From Lachnospiraceae bacterium UBA7160 (GTDB taxonomy: Bacteria > Bacillota > Clostridia > Lachnospirales > Lachnospiraceae), in assembly GCA_002491565.1 (NCBI GenBank), contig DKWE01000055.1, positions 1 through 21,470 of the forward strand: a stretch of DNA of 21,470 nt, given 5' to 3'. Made by a program: the position numbers and the translations under genes. A model generated the notes under the pieces. That model saw only the letters and a list, made by a program, of their open reading frames with translations. It ran no database searches and was not told where the DNA came from. Positions 1 to 8,099 of the stretch are shown here, piece after piece. Every line of letters begins with the position of its first letter. Within the stretch, counting starts at the first letter, position 1.

Positions 1-40
1 TAGATTATTCGACTTTTGGGTTATCATAAAACTGAAAGAG

Positions 41-54
41 GAAAAACGTTAAAC
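41..54. promoter_or_regulatory. possible cre-like operator upstream of importer operon
   Basis: The bases GAAAAACGTTAAAC lie about 35 bases before the first permease start. The core AAAACGTTA fits the centre of the CcpA catabolite-response consensus, but both ends mismatch. Catabolite repression would make sense for a sugar-import operon, so context favours it more than sequence does. The window edge cuts off most of the promoter region; no convincing -35/-10 pair is visible in the first 89 bases. Confidence 0.18.
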
Positions 55-89
55 TTAAACGAAAAATCCAAGCATGGGAGGGAACTGTT

Positions 90-1010
90 TTGAAGGCAAA
101 GTGGACGAAAAAGCAAATCAAATCCTTTCGGTTGTTCCTGTACATCCTGCCGTTCATCATTCTGGTAGCGGTATTTTCCTACTACCCGCTGTATGGCTGG
201 CTGTATGCGTTTTACGATTATCGTCCGCCAAAGCCATTTTCCCAGGCGGAATTTGTCGGGCTGAAGTGGTTCAAGTCGCTGGTGGAAAATCCGGTCAAGG
301 TCAAGCAGATTGTCCAGGTGCTCAAGAATACGTTTGCGATGAGTGCGCTGACGCTTGGCACCTCCTGGCTGCCAATGCTTTTTGCCGTATTTTTAAATGA
401 GATCCGCTGTGTGCCGTTTCGGAAGTTTGTCCAGACGGTGACGACGCTGCCGAACTTCGTGAGCTGGGTACTTGTATATTCCCTCGCATTTAGCATGTTC
501 AACAGCACCGGCATGATGAATACACTCCTGACCAATCTCGGTCTCATTGAAGAACCGATCCTGTTTTTACAGTCCTCAAAGCATGTCTGGCTGACCCAGT
601 GGCTGTGGCTGACCTGGAAGAATCTGGGCTGGGCGGCGATTATGTATATCGCAGCGATCAATGGTATTGATGATGAGTTGTATCAGGCGGCCAAGGTAGA
701 CGGCGCCAACCGGATGCAGCTGATCCGCCATATCACAATACCGAGTTTGCTTCCGACATACTTTGTGCTCCTGATGATCAATATCGCGAACTTCCTGAAC
801 AATGGTATGGAGCAGTATTACGTGTTCCAGAATGCATTCAACAAGGAATACATCCAGGTGCTTGATCTCTACGTTTACAACACGGCGATGGGCAGCGGAA
901 GCTATTCCGTATCGGTTGCGATCAGTATGCTGAAGAGTGTCGTCAGCGTTGTGCTTCTGGTCGGGGCGAACAAGGCCTCAAAGCTGATCCGCGGCGAGAG
1001 CTTTATCTGA
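90..1010 (+). CDS. sugar ABC transporter permease, LplB-like (MalF-type)
   Basis: This is an inner-membrane subunit of a carbohydrate ABC importer (CUT1 type). The 306-residue protein has about six hydrophobic segments; the first is near residues 14-38. The cytoplasmic EAA loop that docks the ATPase is at about residues 194-215 (ELYQAAKVDGANRMQLI). Length and sequence match the LplB/polysaccharide permease family. The start is a TTG, chosen because GGGAGG sits 8 bases upstream and the basic N-terminus (MKAKWTKKQIKS) precedes the first membrane span. It lies 15 bases before the second permease, and the pair would form a heterodimeric channel. No ATPase gene is nearby, which is usual for this class because a shared ATPase is encoded elsewhere. 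Substrate is inferred from the downstream xylan enzymes to be xylo-oligosaccharides. Confidence 0.93.
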   Translation: MKAKWTKKQIKSFRLFLYILPFIILVAVFSYYPLYGWLYAFYDYRPPKPFSQAEFVGLKWFKSLVENPVKVKQIVQVLKNTFAMSALTLGTSWLPMLFAVFLNEIRCVPFRKFVQTVTTLPNFVSWVLVYSLAFSMFNSTGMMNTLLTNLGLIEEPILFLQSSKHVWLTQWLWLTWKNLGWAAIMYIAAINGIDDELYQAAKVDGANRMQLIRHITIPSLLPTYFVLLMINIANFLNNGMEQYYVFQNAFNKEYIQVLDLYVYNTAMGSGSYSVSVAISMLKSVVSVVLLVGANKASKLIRGESFI

Positions 1011-1025
1011 CGGAGGGAGGACGCT

Positions 1026-1937
1026 ATGAAGACAAAACACAAAATGAAAGAAAGCTTTGGAGACCGGATGGTGGGAGTTTGCTGCTATGTGATTTTCTCC
1101 CTGTGCGCGCTGGTCTGTGTCTATCCGTTTTATTACATATTTATCAATACCATCAGCGCGAACGATCTGAGCGCAAGAGGCGTCATTCTCTTCTGGCCGC
1201 AGGGTATTCACTTTAAGAATTACGTCAGCGCCCTTCAGATCGACGGTCTGTTTCAGGCGACGTTCATTTCCGTCGCAAGAACGGTGATCGGAACCATCTG
1301 TACGGTGGGCGCATCCGCGTTCCTTGGATTTATGTTCACGCAGGATGTCTGGCACCGGAAGCTGTGGTACCGCATGATGGTTGCAACGATGTACTTCAAC
1401 GCGGGTATTATCCCGTGGTATCTGACGATGATGAACCTGCATCTGACGAACAACTTCTGGGGCTATATTCTCCCGGCGATTGTCTCTCCGTTCAATGTGA
1501 TTCTGACGAAGACCTTCGTGGAGTCGGTGCCGAGAGAACTGCAGGAGGCAGCGGAAATTGACGGAGCAGGGACCATGATGGTGTTTACCAGAATCATGAT
1601 CCCGGTCATCAAGCCGATCATGGCAACCGTCGCGATCTTCTCAGCGGTCAATCAGTGGAACGCATTCCAGGATACCCTGCTGTTGATGACGAACACAAAG
1701 CTTTATCCGCTGCAGTTTATCTTGTACCAGTATCTGAATCAGGCAAGCTCCTTAAAGGCGCTTGCGAACAGCTCCAGCGGCGGCAGCTCTCTGGCAGCAG
1801 CGGCTGCGACGGCGCAGACGGCCACGAGTGTGCGTATGACGGTCACGATCATCGTCGTTGTCCCGATCATGCTGGTGTACCCGATTTTCCAGAAGTATTT
1901 CGTGAAGGGAATCATGGTCGGAGCAGTGAAGGGCTGA
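1026..1937 (+). CDS. sugar ABC transporter permease, YtcP-like (MalG-type)
   Basis: This is the second membrane subunit of the same CUT1 importer, 303 residues long. It has an N-terminal membrane span near residues 17-40 and an EAA loop at about residues 168-190 (RELQEAAEIDGAGTMMVF). A Ser/Gly/Ala-rich stretch near residues 246-265 precedes the last span, as I recall for YtcP-type permeases. An AGGGAGG ribosome-binding site lies just upstream of the ATG. It is the partner of the preceding permease and is followed after 150 bases by the binding-protein gene. Assignment to the family is firm; the sugar transported is inferred only from context. Confidence 0.93.
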   Translation: MKTKHKMKESFGDRMVGVCCYVIFSLCALVCVYPFYYIFINTISANDLSARGVILFWPQGIHFKNYVSALQIDGLFQATFISVARTVIGTICTVGASAFLGFMFTQDVWHRKLWYRMMVATMYFNAGIIPWYLTMMNLHLTNNFWGYILPAIVSPFNVILTKTFVESVPRELQEAAEIDGAGTMMVFTRIMIPVIKPIMATVAIFSAVNQWNAFQDTLLLMTNTKLYPLQFILYQYLNQASSLKALANSSSGGSSLAAAAATAQTATSVRMTVTIIVVVPIMLVYPIFQKYFVKGIMVGAVKG

Positions 1938-2025
1938 AGCAGACAGTGATAGTAATGGGAGGGAATCTCGGGATGGAGGTTCCGGCGGAATCCATTCTAT
2001 ATAAAAATGTAACGGTTCAGCAGTC

Positions 2026-2059
2026 CCTATCCCGCGAGAGAGCGCGGGTGCTGAATAGG
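2026..2059 (+). promoter_or_regulatory. intergenic stem-loop upstream of the binding-protein gene
   Basis: A perfect 6-bp GC stem, CCCGCG (2031-2036) with CGCGGG (2043-2048), has an AGAGAG loop. An outer CCTAT/ATAGG pair (2026-2030 with 2055-2059) extends it across a six-base bulge. It has no T-tract, so it is not a typical terminator. It sits between the permease and solute-binding-protein genes. Such hairpins often mark mRNA processing or stabilise the 3' segment so that more binding protein is made. The function is inferred. Confidence 0.5.
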
Positions 2060-2087
2060 TACAAAAAATTTAAGGAGGACATAACGT

Positions 2088-3800
2088 ATGAAAAAGAGAC
2101 AATGGTTATCCATGGCGATGGCAGCCGCAGTGGCGTCAACAAGCGCACTGGGGGGGTTGGTAGTTTCCGCAGAGGGGACAGCTCCGGAGGTAAATCACGA
2201 TGAGCTGCTGACCCTGGAGGTGTATGACGTTGCGGCGAACTTCCAGGGCATCCAGACCGGATGGTATGCGAAGGAGATTAAGGACCGGTTCAATATTGAG
2301 CTGAATATTATCGCACCGCAGGTGTCGGGCGATGCCGCGTCCCTGTATCAGACGAGATGTGCGTCCGGTGACCTCGGAGACATCATCATTCTGGACAATG
2401 CAGACATGCAGGATTGTGTGGACGTCGGACTGATCATGGATATTTCCGCAGATCTGCCAAACTACCCGAATATCATGAAGTACGAGGAGCAGATCAATCT
2501 CTTCAATACGGCTCTGAATGAGATTCTTGGGAATACCGGAACGTATGCGATTCCGGCGGAGATGAACTCCAATGGCCCGACAGAGTATAAGGCGGACACT
2601 GTTTATACGATGCCGAGACTTGCATGGGATTATTACACTGAGATTGGCGCTCCGGACATGGCAAATCTGGATGATCTGCTGAACGTGCTGAAGCAGATTC
2701 AGGATGCGCATCCGACGAATGAGGCAGGCGACAAGGCTTATGCGCTGAGCCTGTGGCCGGACTGGGACAACACCAGTATCGAGAATGTAAACCAGATTAC
2801 GAAGTGGTACGGCCAGGAAGTCAACGGTTCCGTTATGATCGGTGTTGACAATTCCATCGTTCCGCTGACAGATAAGGAAGGCGCATACTACAAGATGTTG
2901 AACTTCCTGTACAAGGCAAACCAGATGGGTCTGGTGGATCCGGACTCTGCGACACAGGACTGGAATGCGGCATGTGACAAGATGAGACAGAAGAGAGTGC
3001 ATCTGTTCTGGTATAACTGGCAGTATGGCTTCTGGAATTCTCCGGAGAAGGGAGAAGCGCGTGAGAATTACCGCGGTATCCCGGTAGGCGATATGAATTT
3101 CTTCCAGGCATCGGATACGTATTACGGCGATGGCCGTGTATGGGGCATCGGTTCCAACGTATCAGAGGATGAGAAGCTCCGCATTCTGGAGTTCTTTGAC
3201 TGGCTGTGTTCACCGGAAGGCCTGACCATGCAGCACATCGGACAGGAAGGCTTTATTTATACGGTAAATGAAGATGGCACATACACACTGACCGCGGACG
3301 GTATGATTCGTTTCTCCAGTGATCTTCAGGTTCCGGAGGAGCTGGGCGGCGGTTCCTGGAATGACGGAAACAACCAGGTAAACCAGTGGCTGGTAGCAGG
3401 CATCGAGATGAACCCGGTGACAGGCGAGACCGTGAGCAGCGACTACTGGGCATCGTTCCTTGAGGCAAACAATACAGCGACCAACAAGGAGTGGAGCGAG
3501 AAATTTGGCGCAGCCAATGAGGTAGAATATCTGAAGGCAAACGGCCAGCTTACACCGGTTCCAAGCGTGAACCTTTCTCTGGCAATTGACGATACCGATA
3601 CGGCTCTGATCCGGAGCCAGTGCGGCGATCTGATTAAGGATACCTCCTGGAGAGCAATCTTTGCGGCAGATGACGCAGAGTTTGAATCACTCTGGGATGA
3701 GATGTGTGAGACACTGAACGGACTTGGCTGGGAGCAGCTGGTAGAGTTTGATACGGCGAAGTATCAGCCGGTGATCGAGGCAAGACAGGCAGCTGAGTAA
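2088..3800 (+). CDS. extracellular solute-binding protein of sugar ABC importer
   Basis: This 570-residue secreted protein should capture the oligosaccharide and deliver it to the two upstream permeases. Residues 1-28 form a Sec signal peptide: a basic MKKRQW start, a hydrophobic core, then VSA before EG as a signal-peptidase-I site. The mature part is rich in aromatic residues (many Trp and Tyr), as in family-1 oligosaccharide-binding proteins, and its length fits the long LplA/LipO group. There is no lipobox cysteine, which is odd for a Gram-positive binding protein that normally needs a lipid anchor. AAGGAGG is placed well before the ATG. A run of seven G (2150-2156) lies in the signal-peptide codons. 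Stem-loops flank the gene on both sides, consistent with separate, higher expression. The ligand is unknown; xylo-oligosaccharide is inferred from the neighbours. Confidence 0.9.
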   Translation: MKKRQWLSMAMAAAVASTSALGGLVVSAEGTAPEVNHDELLTLEVYDVAANFQGIQTGWYAKEIKDRFNIELNIIAPQVSGDAASLYQTRCASGDLGDIIILDNADMQDCVDVGLIMDISADLPNYPNIMKYEEQINLFNTALNEILGNTGTYAIPAEMNSNGPTEYKADTVYTMPRLAWDYYTEIGAPDMANLDDLLNVLKQIQDAHPTNEAGDKAYALSLWPDWDNTSIENVNQITKWYGQEVNGSVMIGVDNSIVPLTDKEGAYYKMLNFLYKANQMGLVDPDSATQDWNAACDKMRQKRVHLFWYNWQYGFWNSPEKGEARENYRGIPVGDMNFFQASDTYYGDGRVWGIGSNVSEDEKLRILEFFDWLCSPEGLTMQHIGQEGFIYTVNEDGTYTLTADGMIRFSSDLQVPEELGGGSWNDGNNQVNQWLVAGIEMNPVTGETVSSDYWASFLEANNTATNKEWSEKFGAANEVEYLKANGQLTPVPSVNLSLAIDDTDTALIRSQCGDLIKDTSWRAIFAADDAEFESLWDEMCETLNGLGWEQLVEFDTAKYQPVIEARQAAE

Positions 3801-3868
3801 GCGGCATCGACGCGGAGCGTTGGAACCATAGGAGCTGACCAAAACAGCAGTTCTTGGAGATGATGAAG

Positions 3869-3912
3869 GGCTGCCGCATTAAGAGCAGAGGAAAACTCTT
3901 AATGCGGCGGCC
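3869..3912 (+). terminator. strong stem-loop after the binding-protein gene (no T-tract)
   Basis: A perfect 13-bp inverted repeat (3873-3885 with 3896-3908, left arm GCCGCATTAAGAG) is extended outward by four more pairs, one of them G-U, around a 10-base loop. The bases after it are CCTTGACGTG, not a run of T. It is therefore more likely a 3'-end protecting or partially attenuating hairpin than a full intrinsic terminator. It would keep binding-protein mRNA abundant while reducing transcription or message for the enzymes downstream. Confidence 0.6.
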
Positions 3913-3992
3913 TTGACGTGTGTGTATGGAGATGGCGTGAATAACAACAATCCTAGGTGTAAGGCTGGATTTTTGCAGGAGGAAGGTGTATC

Positions 3993-6578
3993 ATGTTAGA
4001 AGCGAGAAAGAAAAAAAGCAGCCGGATTGAAATGGTACGGCGGATCGGAAATTCTCTGATCCTGTATTCGAAAAGGGGAATGCACCGCCTGCAGATGCTG
4101 TCAGAGCGGACGGTGCGGATTACTTATACGGAGAGAAATCATTTTTCCGAACGGAAAAAAGAGGGAGTCCTGGCGGAAGGCGATTATGCGGGATGGGACT
4201 ACCAGGTTGGAAAAAAAGAAATTGTGGTTGTACTGCCGGAACTCTGTATCCGGATCAATTCTGCGGAGGGAGCTTTCTCGTATTATTCAGGAGAAGGATC
4301 AGACTGCAGGCTGCTCTTGAAGGAGCGGGAGCACGAAAGCAGAATACTGGAGCGTTTTCAGTCCTATCGTCTGGAGACAGCCGGGAAGATTGAGGAAGTC
4401 GAGACACCGGACGGTGTAAAGAAGGTGGTCAGGGATGCGGTTCGCACTCCGGATGGGGAGCTGTACCACACGCGCCTGCATCTGAACTGGCAGGAGGGGG
4501 AGGCACTTTACGGATTAGGCCAGCAGGAAGAGGGGCTATTGAATCTGCGTGGTCAGACGGTTTATGTGCATCAGGCAAACCGCAAGATTGCAGTCCCGAT
4601 GCTGGTGTCGAGCCTTGGCTATGGTATTTTGGTGGACACGTACAGCCCGATGATTTTCTGCGATACCGTATATGGCTCGTATCTGTATACGGAAGCGGAT
4701 GAAGAGATGGATTTTTATTTTATGAATGGCTCCGGTATGGACGGCGTGGTGCGGGAATACCGTCATCTGACCGGGAAGGCGGCGATGCTGCCGAAGTGGG
4801 CGTTCGGCTATCTGCAGTCGCAGGAGCGGTACGAGACGCAGGAAGAGGTCTGTCGTGTGGCGGCTGAGTTCCGTGCGCGCAAAATCGGGCTGGATGGGAT
4901 CATTCTGGACTGGATGTCGTGGGAGGATGGCATGTGGGGGCAGAAATCCTTTGACACGGTGCGCTTTCCGGAGCCGGATGCGATGACCGGAAACCTGCAT
5001 GAGATGAATGTACACTTTATGATATCCATATGGCCGAATATGGATCCGAAGTGCGAGAATGCCCGGGAAATGCGGGAGGCCGGGGCGCTGCTTCCCGCGT
5101 GCGACGTGTACGATGCGCTGACGGAGGAAGGCCGCCAGCTCTACTGGGAACAGGTAAACCGGGGACTGTACTGTCATGGGATCGATGCGTGGTGGTGTGA
5201 TTCCAGTGAGCCGTTTACGCCGGAGTGGAATCACCGGGAGCGTGTGGAGCCGGGAAAGATGTACGAGGAGTATATTGCTGCAGCAGGTGATCATCTGCCC
5301 GCCCGGGCGATGAATGCATTTCCTCTGTACCATGCCCGTGCGCTCTACGAGGGGCAGCGGGGACAGGATGCCAGGAGGATGGCAGCCTGCGCAGAAAAGG
5401 ATTGTCCTGCGGCTGAGCGGTCCGCATCTGAAGTGAGGGAAAAAGATCGGTTTGCGGTTGAGCAGTGCGCATCCGGAGTGAGGGAAAAAGATCGGTTTGC
5501 GGTTGAGCAGTGCGCATCCGGAGTACGGGAAAAGAGAGTTTTTAACCTGACGCGAAGTGCGTATACGGGGCAGCAGCGCTACGGGACAGTGCTGTGGTCC
5601 GGGGATACGGAGGCAAAGTGGGAGACGCTTCGCAAGCAGATCGCGGCGGGACTCAGTTTTTGTGCGAGCGGGCTTCCGTACTGGACGGCAGATATCGGCG
5701 CTTTCTTTGTGAAACAGGGTGATTTCTGGTATTGGGATGGAGATTATGATAATACAACGGAGGATCCGGGGTATCTGGAGCTGTACACAAGGTGGTATCA
5801 GTGGGGAGCTTTTCTTCCTATATTCCGTGGACATGGAACAGACTGCCGCAGAGAACCATGGGCGTTTCAGGGCGGAGACGGGCGGTTTTACCAGGCCATT
5901 TTGCGGGCAAACCGCCTGCGCTATGAATTGATGCCGTATATTTACTCGACTGCGGGCCGTGTGTGGCTGGAAGATGGCTCAATGATCCGTATGCTTGCAT
6001 TCCGGTATCCCAGGGAGCCGGAGGCGCTGGGTTGCAAAGACCAGTATCTTTTTGGAGACAGCCTTATGGTCTGTCCGGTGACGGAGCCGATGTATTATGG
6101 GCGCGGCGGGCAGCACCTTGGACTGCCAGCGGTCCGGCGGGTCTATCTGCCGGAGGCGGATGACTGGTTTGATTACTGGACCGGGACAGTTTACCAGGGA
6201 GGCCAGTGGATAGAGGCAGATGCGCCGATCGGGCGGATCCCGTTGTTTGTGCGGGCAGGAAGCATTCTGCCGGTCCAGGAGGCGGCGGAGAGCACCGCAA
6301 GTCCGAGGCAGATCACATTCCGCGTGTACGCGGGAAAAGATGCCACACTCCGGCTGTACGAGGACGATGGGGATGGTTATGGGTACGAGGCTGGCGCGTA
6401 CACGATCCGGACCTTTACCTGGAGTGAGAAGGAGCAGACCCTGCGGGAGGAAATGGGGGCTGAAGTACCGTGTGAGGTATGCAGAGGCAGTACACCAATA
6501 TCAAAGGAGGAGGAACATGCAGAAAAGAATTGTAGTCAATGCAGAGAATCGCATACCGTTTCACAATGCGGCCGATGA
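3993..6578 (+). CDS. glycoside hydrolase family 31 (alpha-xylosidase or alpha-glucosidase)
   Basis: This cytoplasmic retaining alpha-glycosidase has 861 residues and no signal peptide. It has an N-terminal beta-sandwich (about 1-260), a TIM barrel (about 265-690) and C-terminal beta domains (about 690-830). The nucleophile is Asp403 in WWCDSSEPF. The acid/base is Asp538 in WSGDTEAKW. Further family motifs are LTRSAYTGQQRYG-like text at about residue 517 and FRGHGTDCRREPW. In this cluster it most likely removes an alpha-linked xylose or glucose from imported oligosaccharides; sequence alone does not separate the two. Residues 468-512 are three copies of a 15-residue unit inserted in the catalytic domain. 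The C-terminus overlaps the next gene by 62 bases, and its last 30 or so residues look unlike family members. A GCAGGAGG ribosome-binding site precedes the ATG. Confidence 0.92.
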   Translation: MLEARKKKSSRIEMVRRIGNSLILYSKRGMHRLQMLSERTVRITYTERNHFSERKKEGVLAEGDYAGWDYQVGKKEIVVVLPELCIRINSAEGAFSYYSGEGSDCRLLLKEREHESRILERFQSYRLETAGKIEEVETPDGVKKVVRDAVRTPDGELYHTRLHLNWQEGEALYGLGQQEEGLLNLRGQTVYVHQANRKIAVPMLVSSLGYGILVDTYSPMIFCDTVYGSYLYTEADEEMDFYFMNGSGMDGVVREYRHLTGKAAMLPKWAFGYLQSQERYETQEEVCRVAAEFRARKIGLDGIILDWMSWEDGMWGQKSFDTVRFPEPDAMTGNLHEMNVHFMISIWPNMDPKCENAREMREAGALLPACDVYDALTEEGRQLYWEQVNRGLYCHGIDAWWCDSSEPFTPEWNHRERVEPGKMYEEYIAAAGDHLPARAMNAFPLYHARALYEGQRGQDARRMAACAEKDCPAAERSASEVREKDRFAVEQCASGVREKDRFAVEQCASGVREKRVFNLTRSAYTGQQRYGTVLWSGDTEAKWETLRKQIAAGLSFCASGLPYWTADIGAFFVKQGDFWYWDGDYDNTTEDPGYLELYTRWYQWGAFLPIFRGHGTDCRREPWAFQGGDGRFYQAILRANRLRYELMPYIYSTAGRVWLEDGSMIRMLAFRYPREPEALGCKDQYLFGDSLMVCPVTEPMYYGRGGQHLGLPAVRRVYLPEADDWFDYWTGTVYQGGQWIEADAPIGRIPLFVRAGSILPVQEAAESTASPRQITFRVYAGKDATLRLYEDDGDGYGYEAGAYTIRTFTWSEKEQTLREEMGAEVPCEVCRGSTPISKEEEHAEKNCSQCRESHTVSQCGR
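5394..5528 (+). repeat. three tandem in-frame 45-bp units inside the GH31 gene
   Basis: Units lie at 5394-5438, 5439-5483 and 5484-5528. Units 2 and 3 are identical over the first 41 of 45 bases and both encode EKDRFAVEQCASGVR. Unit 1 is about 80 percent identical and encodes EKDCPAAERSASEVR. The sequence then resumes with EK followed by the conserved RVFNLTRSAYTG strand. A 45-bp period keeps the frame for any copy number. Confidence 0.95.
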
Positions 6579-8019
6579 CTGCATCGGAACAGGAAGGATG
6601 GGGCTTGCGCTTACGAAGGAATATCTGGAACAGCTGAAGCTGGTGCAGGAGTATATCGGGTTTTCCCACATCCGGGGGCACGGCCTGTTTTGCGATGATA
6701 TGGCAATTTATCAGGAGGCGGAGGACGGGACGGCGGAATACAATTTCACGTATCTGGACCGCGTGATGGACAGCTACCGCGAGCTGGGGCTGGCTCCGTT
6801 TCTGGAGCTTGGCTTTATGCCGGAAAAAATGGCGAGCGGCCGCCAGACTGTCTTCTACTGGAAGGGCAACGTAACGCCTCCGAAGGATTATGCGCGCTGG
6901 ACGGATATGGTCAAGGCACTTCTGGTGCATTTGTGTGAGCGGTACGGGCGCAGCGAGGTTGTGACCTGGCCGGTAGAGGTGTGGAATGAACCGAATCTGT
7001 GCGGATTCTGGGAAAATGCGGATATGCAGGAGTATTTCCGGCTGTTTACAGAGACGTTTAAGGCGGTGAAGTCCGTGGATGAACGGTTCCGGGTCGGCGG
7101 GCCGGCGGTCTGCGGGGGAACGGATGAGATCTGGATTTCGGCATTTATGGAATACTGCCATGCGCAGAAGCTTCCGCTGGACTTTGTGACAAGGCACCAC
7201 TATACGACAGATGTTCCAGAGCATGTGGGGCACTATGGATATGTGAATCTGTCAGAGCCGGAGGACGGCTTTGCGAACCTGCACACGACGCGGGAGATCA
7301 TCGACCGCTATCCGGAATATCGCGGGCTGCCGATTCATATTACAGAGTTTAATACTTCTTACATTCCGAACTGCCCGACCCATGACACAAACCAAAATGC
7401 GGCCTATATCGCCCAGCAGCTTTCCAGACTTGGAGATGACAATGAGACGTACTCTTACTGGACGTTCGGTGATGTGTTTGAGGAACAGGGAGTTCCGTTT
7501 ACTCCCTTCCACGGAGGCTTTGGTCTGGTAGCCAATGGGGGTATTCCGAAGCCGACGTTCTGGACCTTTGTTTTCTTCAAGAAGCTGAAGGAGAAGGGCT
7601 GTGTCTGTGTCTACCGGGACGAGGACTGTGTGATCATGCAGAAGAAGGACGGCACATTCTGCGGTGTTGCGTGGAACCAGAACAGGGAACGGACGGGCAG
7701 GGAGCTGGATGTTTCGATTTGTCTTCCCTGTATCGGAGGGCGGTACTGCGTGCTGACGAAAACGGTCGATGAGGAGACGTGCAATCCCCTGAAGCTTTGG
7801 CACGACCTCGGAGAGCCTGCGTCACTTTCCGAAGAGCAGTTAGCGCTGTTAAAGGAGGCAGCGGTTCCAATGACCGCTTCCTGCACGGCAGAGGCCGGGG
7901 ATGCGGGCGTGGAGGTCACATTCCGGCTGCAGGAATTTGGCGTAGTCTATTTTGAATGCATCCGCGCAGAGCGGAAGCCGGACCGCGGATACTCGTATGA
8001 AAGAGCAATTCGGAACTGA
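6517..8019 (+). CDS. xynB: glycoside hydrolase family 39 beta-xylosidase
   Basis: This retaining beta-xylosidase of 500 residues has no signal peptide, so it acts in the cytoplasm and would release xylose from imported xylo-oligosaccharides. The acid/base is Glu158 in VWNEPNLCGFWENAD and the nucleophile is Glu277 in HITEFNTSY. Both motifs and their spacing closely match the Thermoanaerobacterium GH39 xylosidase as I recall it (catalytic Glu160 and Glu277). The barrel is followed by a short C-terminal beta region (about 360-500). The ATG at 6517 was chosen because AAAGGAGGAGG lies directly upstream and the family N-terminus begins there; the frame stays open further upstream but with arginine-rich, non-family sequence. 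The start lies inside the end of the GH31 gene, so translation of the two is probably coupled. Confidence 0.93.
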   Translation: MQKRIVVNAENRIPFHNAADDCIGTGRMGLALTKEYLEQLKLVQEYIGFSHIRGHGLFCDDMAIYQEAEDGTAEYNFTYLDRVMDSYRELGLAPFLELGFMPEKMASGRQTVFYWKGNVTPPKDYARWTDMVKALLVHLCERYGRSEVVTWPVEVWNEPNLCGFWENADMQEYFRLFTETFKAVKSVDERFRVGGPAVCGGTDEIWISAFMEYCHAQKLPLDFVTRHHYTTDVPEHVGHYGYVNLSEPEDGFANLHTTREIIDRYPEYRGLPIHITEFNTSYIPNCPTHDTNQNAAYIAQQLSRLGDDNETYSYWTFGDVFEEQGVPFTPFHGGFGLVANGGIPKPTFWTFVFFKKLKEKGCVCVYRDEDCVIMQKKDGTFCGVAWNQNRERTGRELDVSICLPCIGGRYCVLTKTVDEETCNPLKLWHDLGEPASLSEEQLALLKEAAVPMTASCTAEAGDAGVEVTFRLQEFGVVYFECIRAERKPDRGYSYERAIRN

Positions 8020-8099
8020 AGCTGGCAAAGCATTTTAGGCGGCTGGCAAGTAATCTGCCGAAGGCTATATCAGCAGAAGAATAAGGAGGGGAAGAAGCG

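Noticed and set aside
1655..2203. Plus-strand open frame of 182 codons overlapping the second permease and the binding-protein start
   Set aside because: It is out of frame with two well-supported genes, and its composition is that of a frame shadow.
3913..3944. Possible promoter TTGACG just after the binding-protein stem-loop
   Set aside because: No acceptable -10 box lies 16-19 bases downstream; the best candidates match only two positions or so.
4536..5834. Long minus-strand open frame (432 codons) opposite GH31
   Set aside because: It is a shadow of the GH31 gene in GC-rich sequence, with no recognisable protein features, and runs against the operon.
6220..6516. Upstream in-frame extension of the GH39 gene (99 extra codons)
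   Set aside because: The extra residues are arginine-rich and unlike the family, lie inside the GH31 gene in another frame, and a strong ribosome-binding site stands right before the ATG at 6517.
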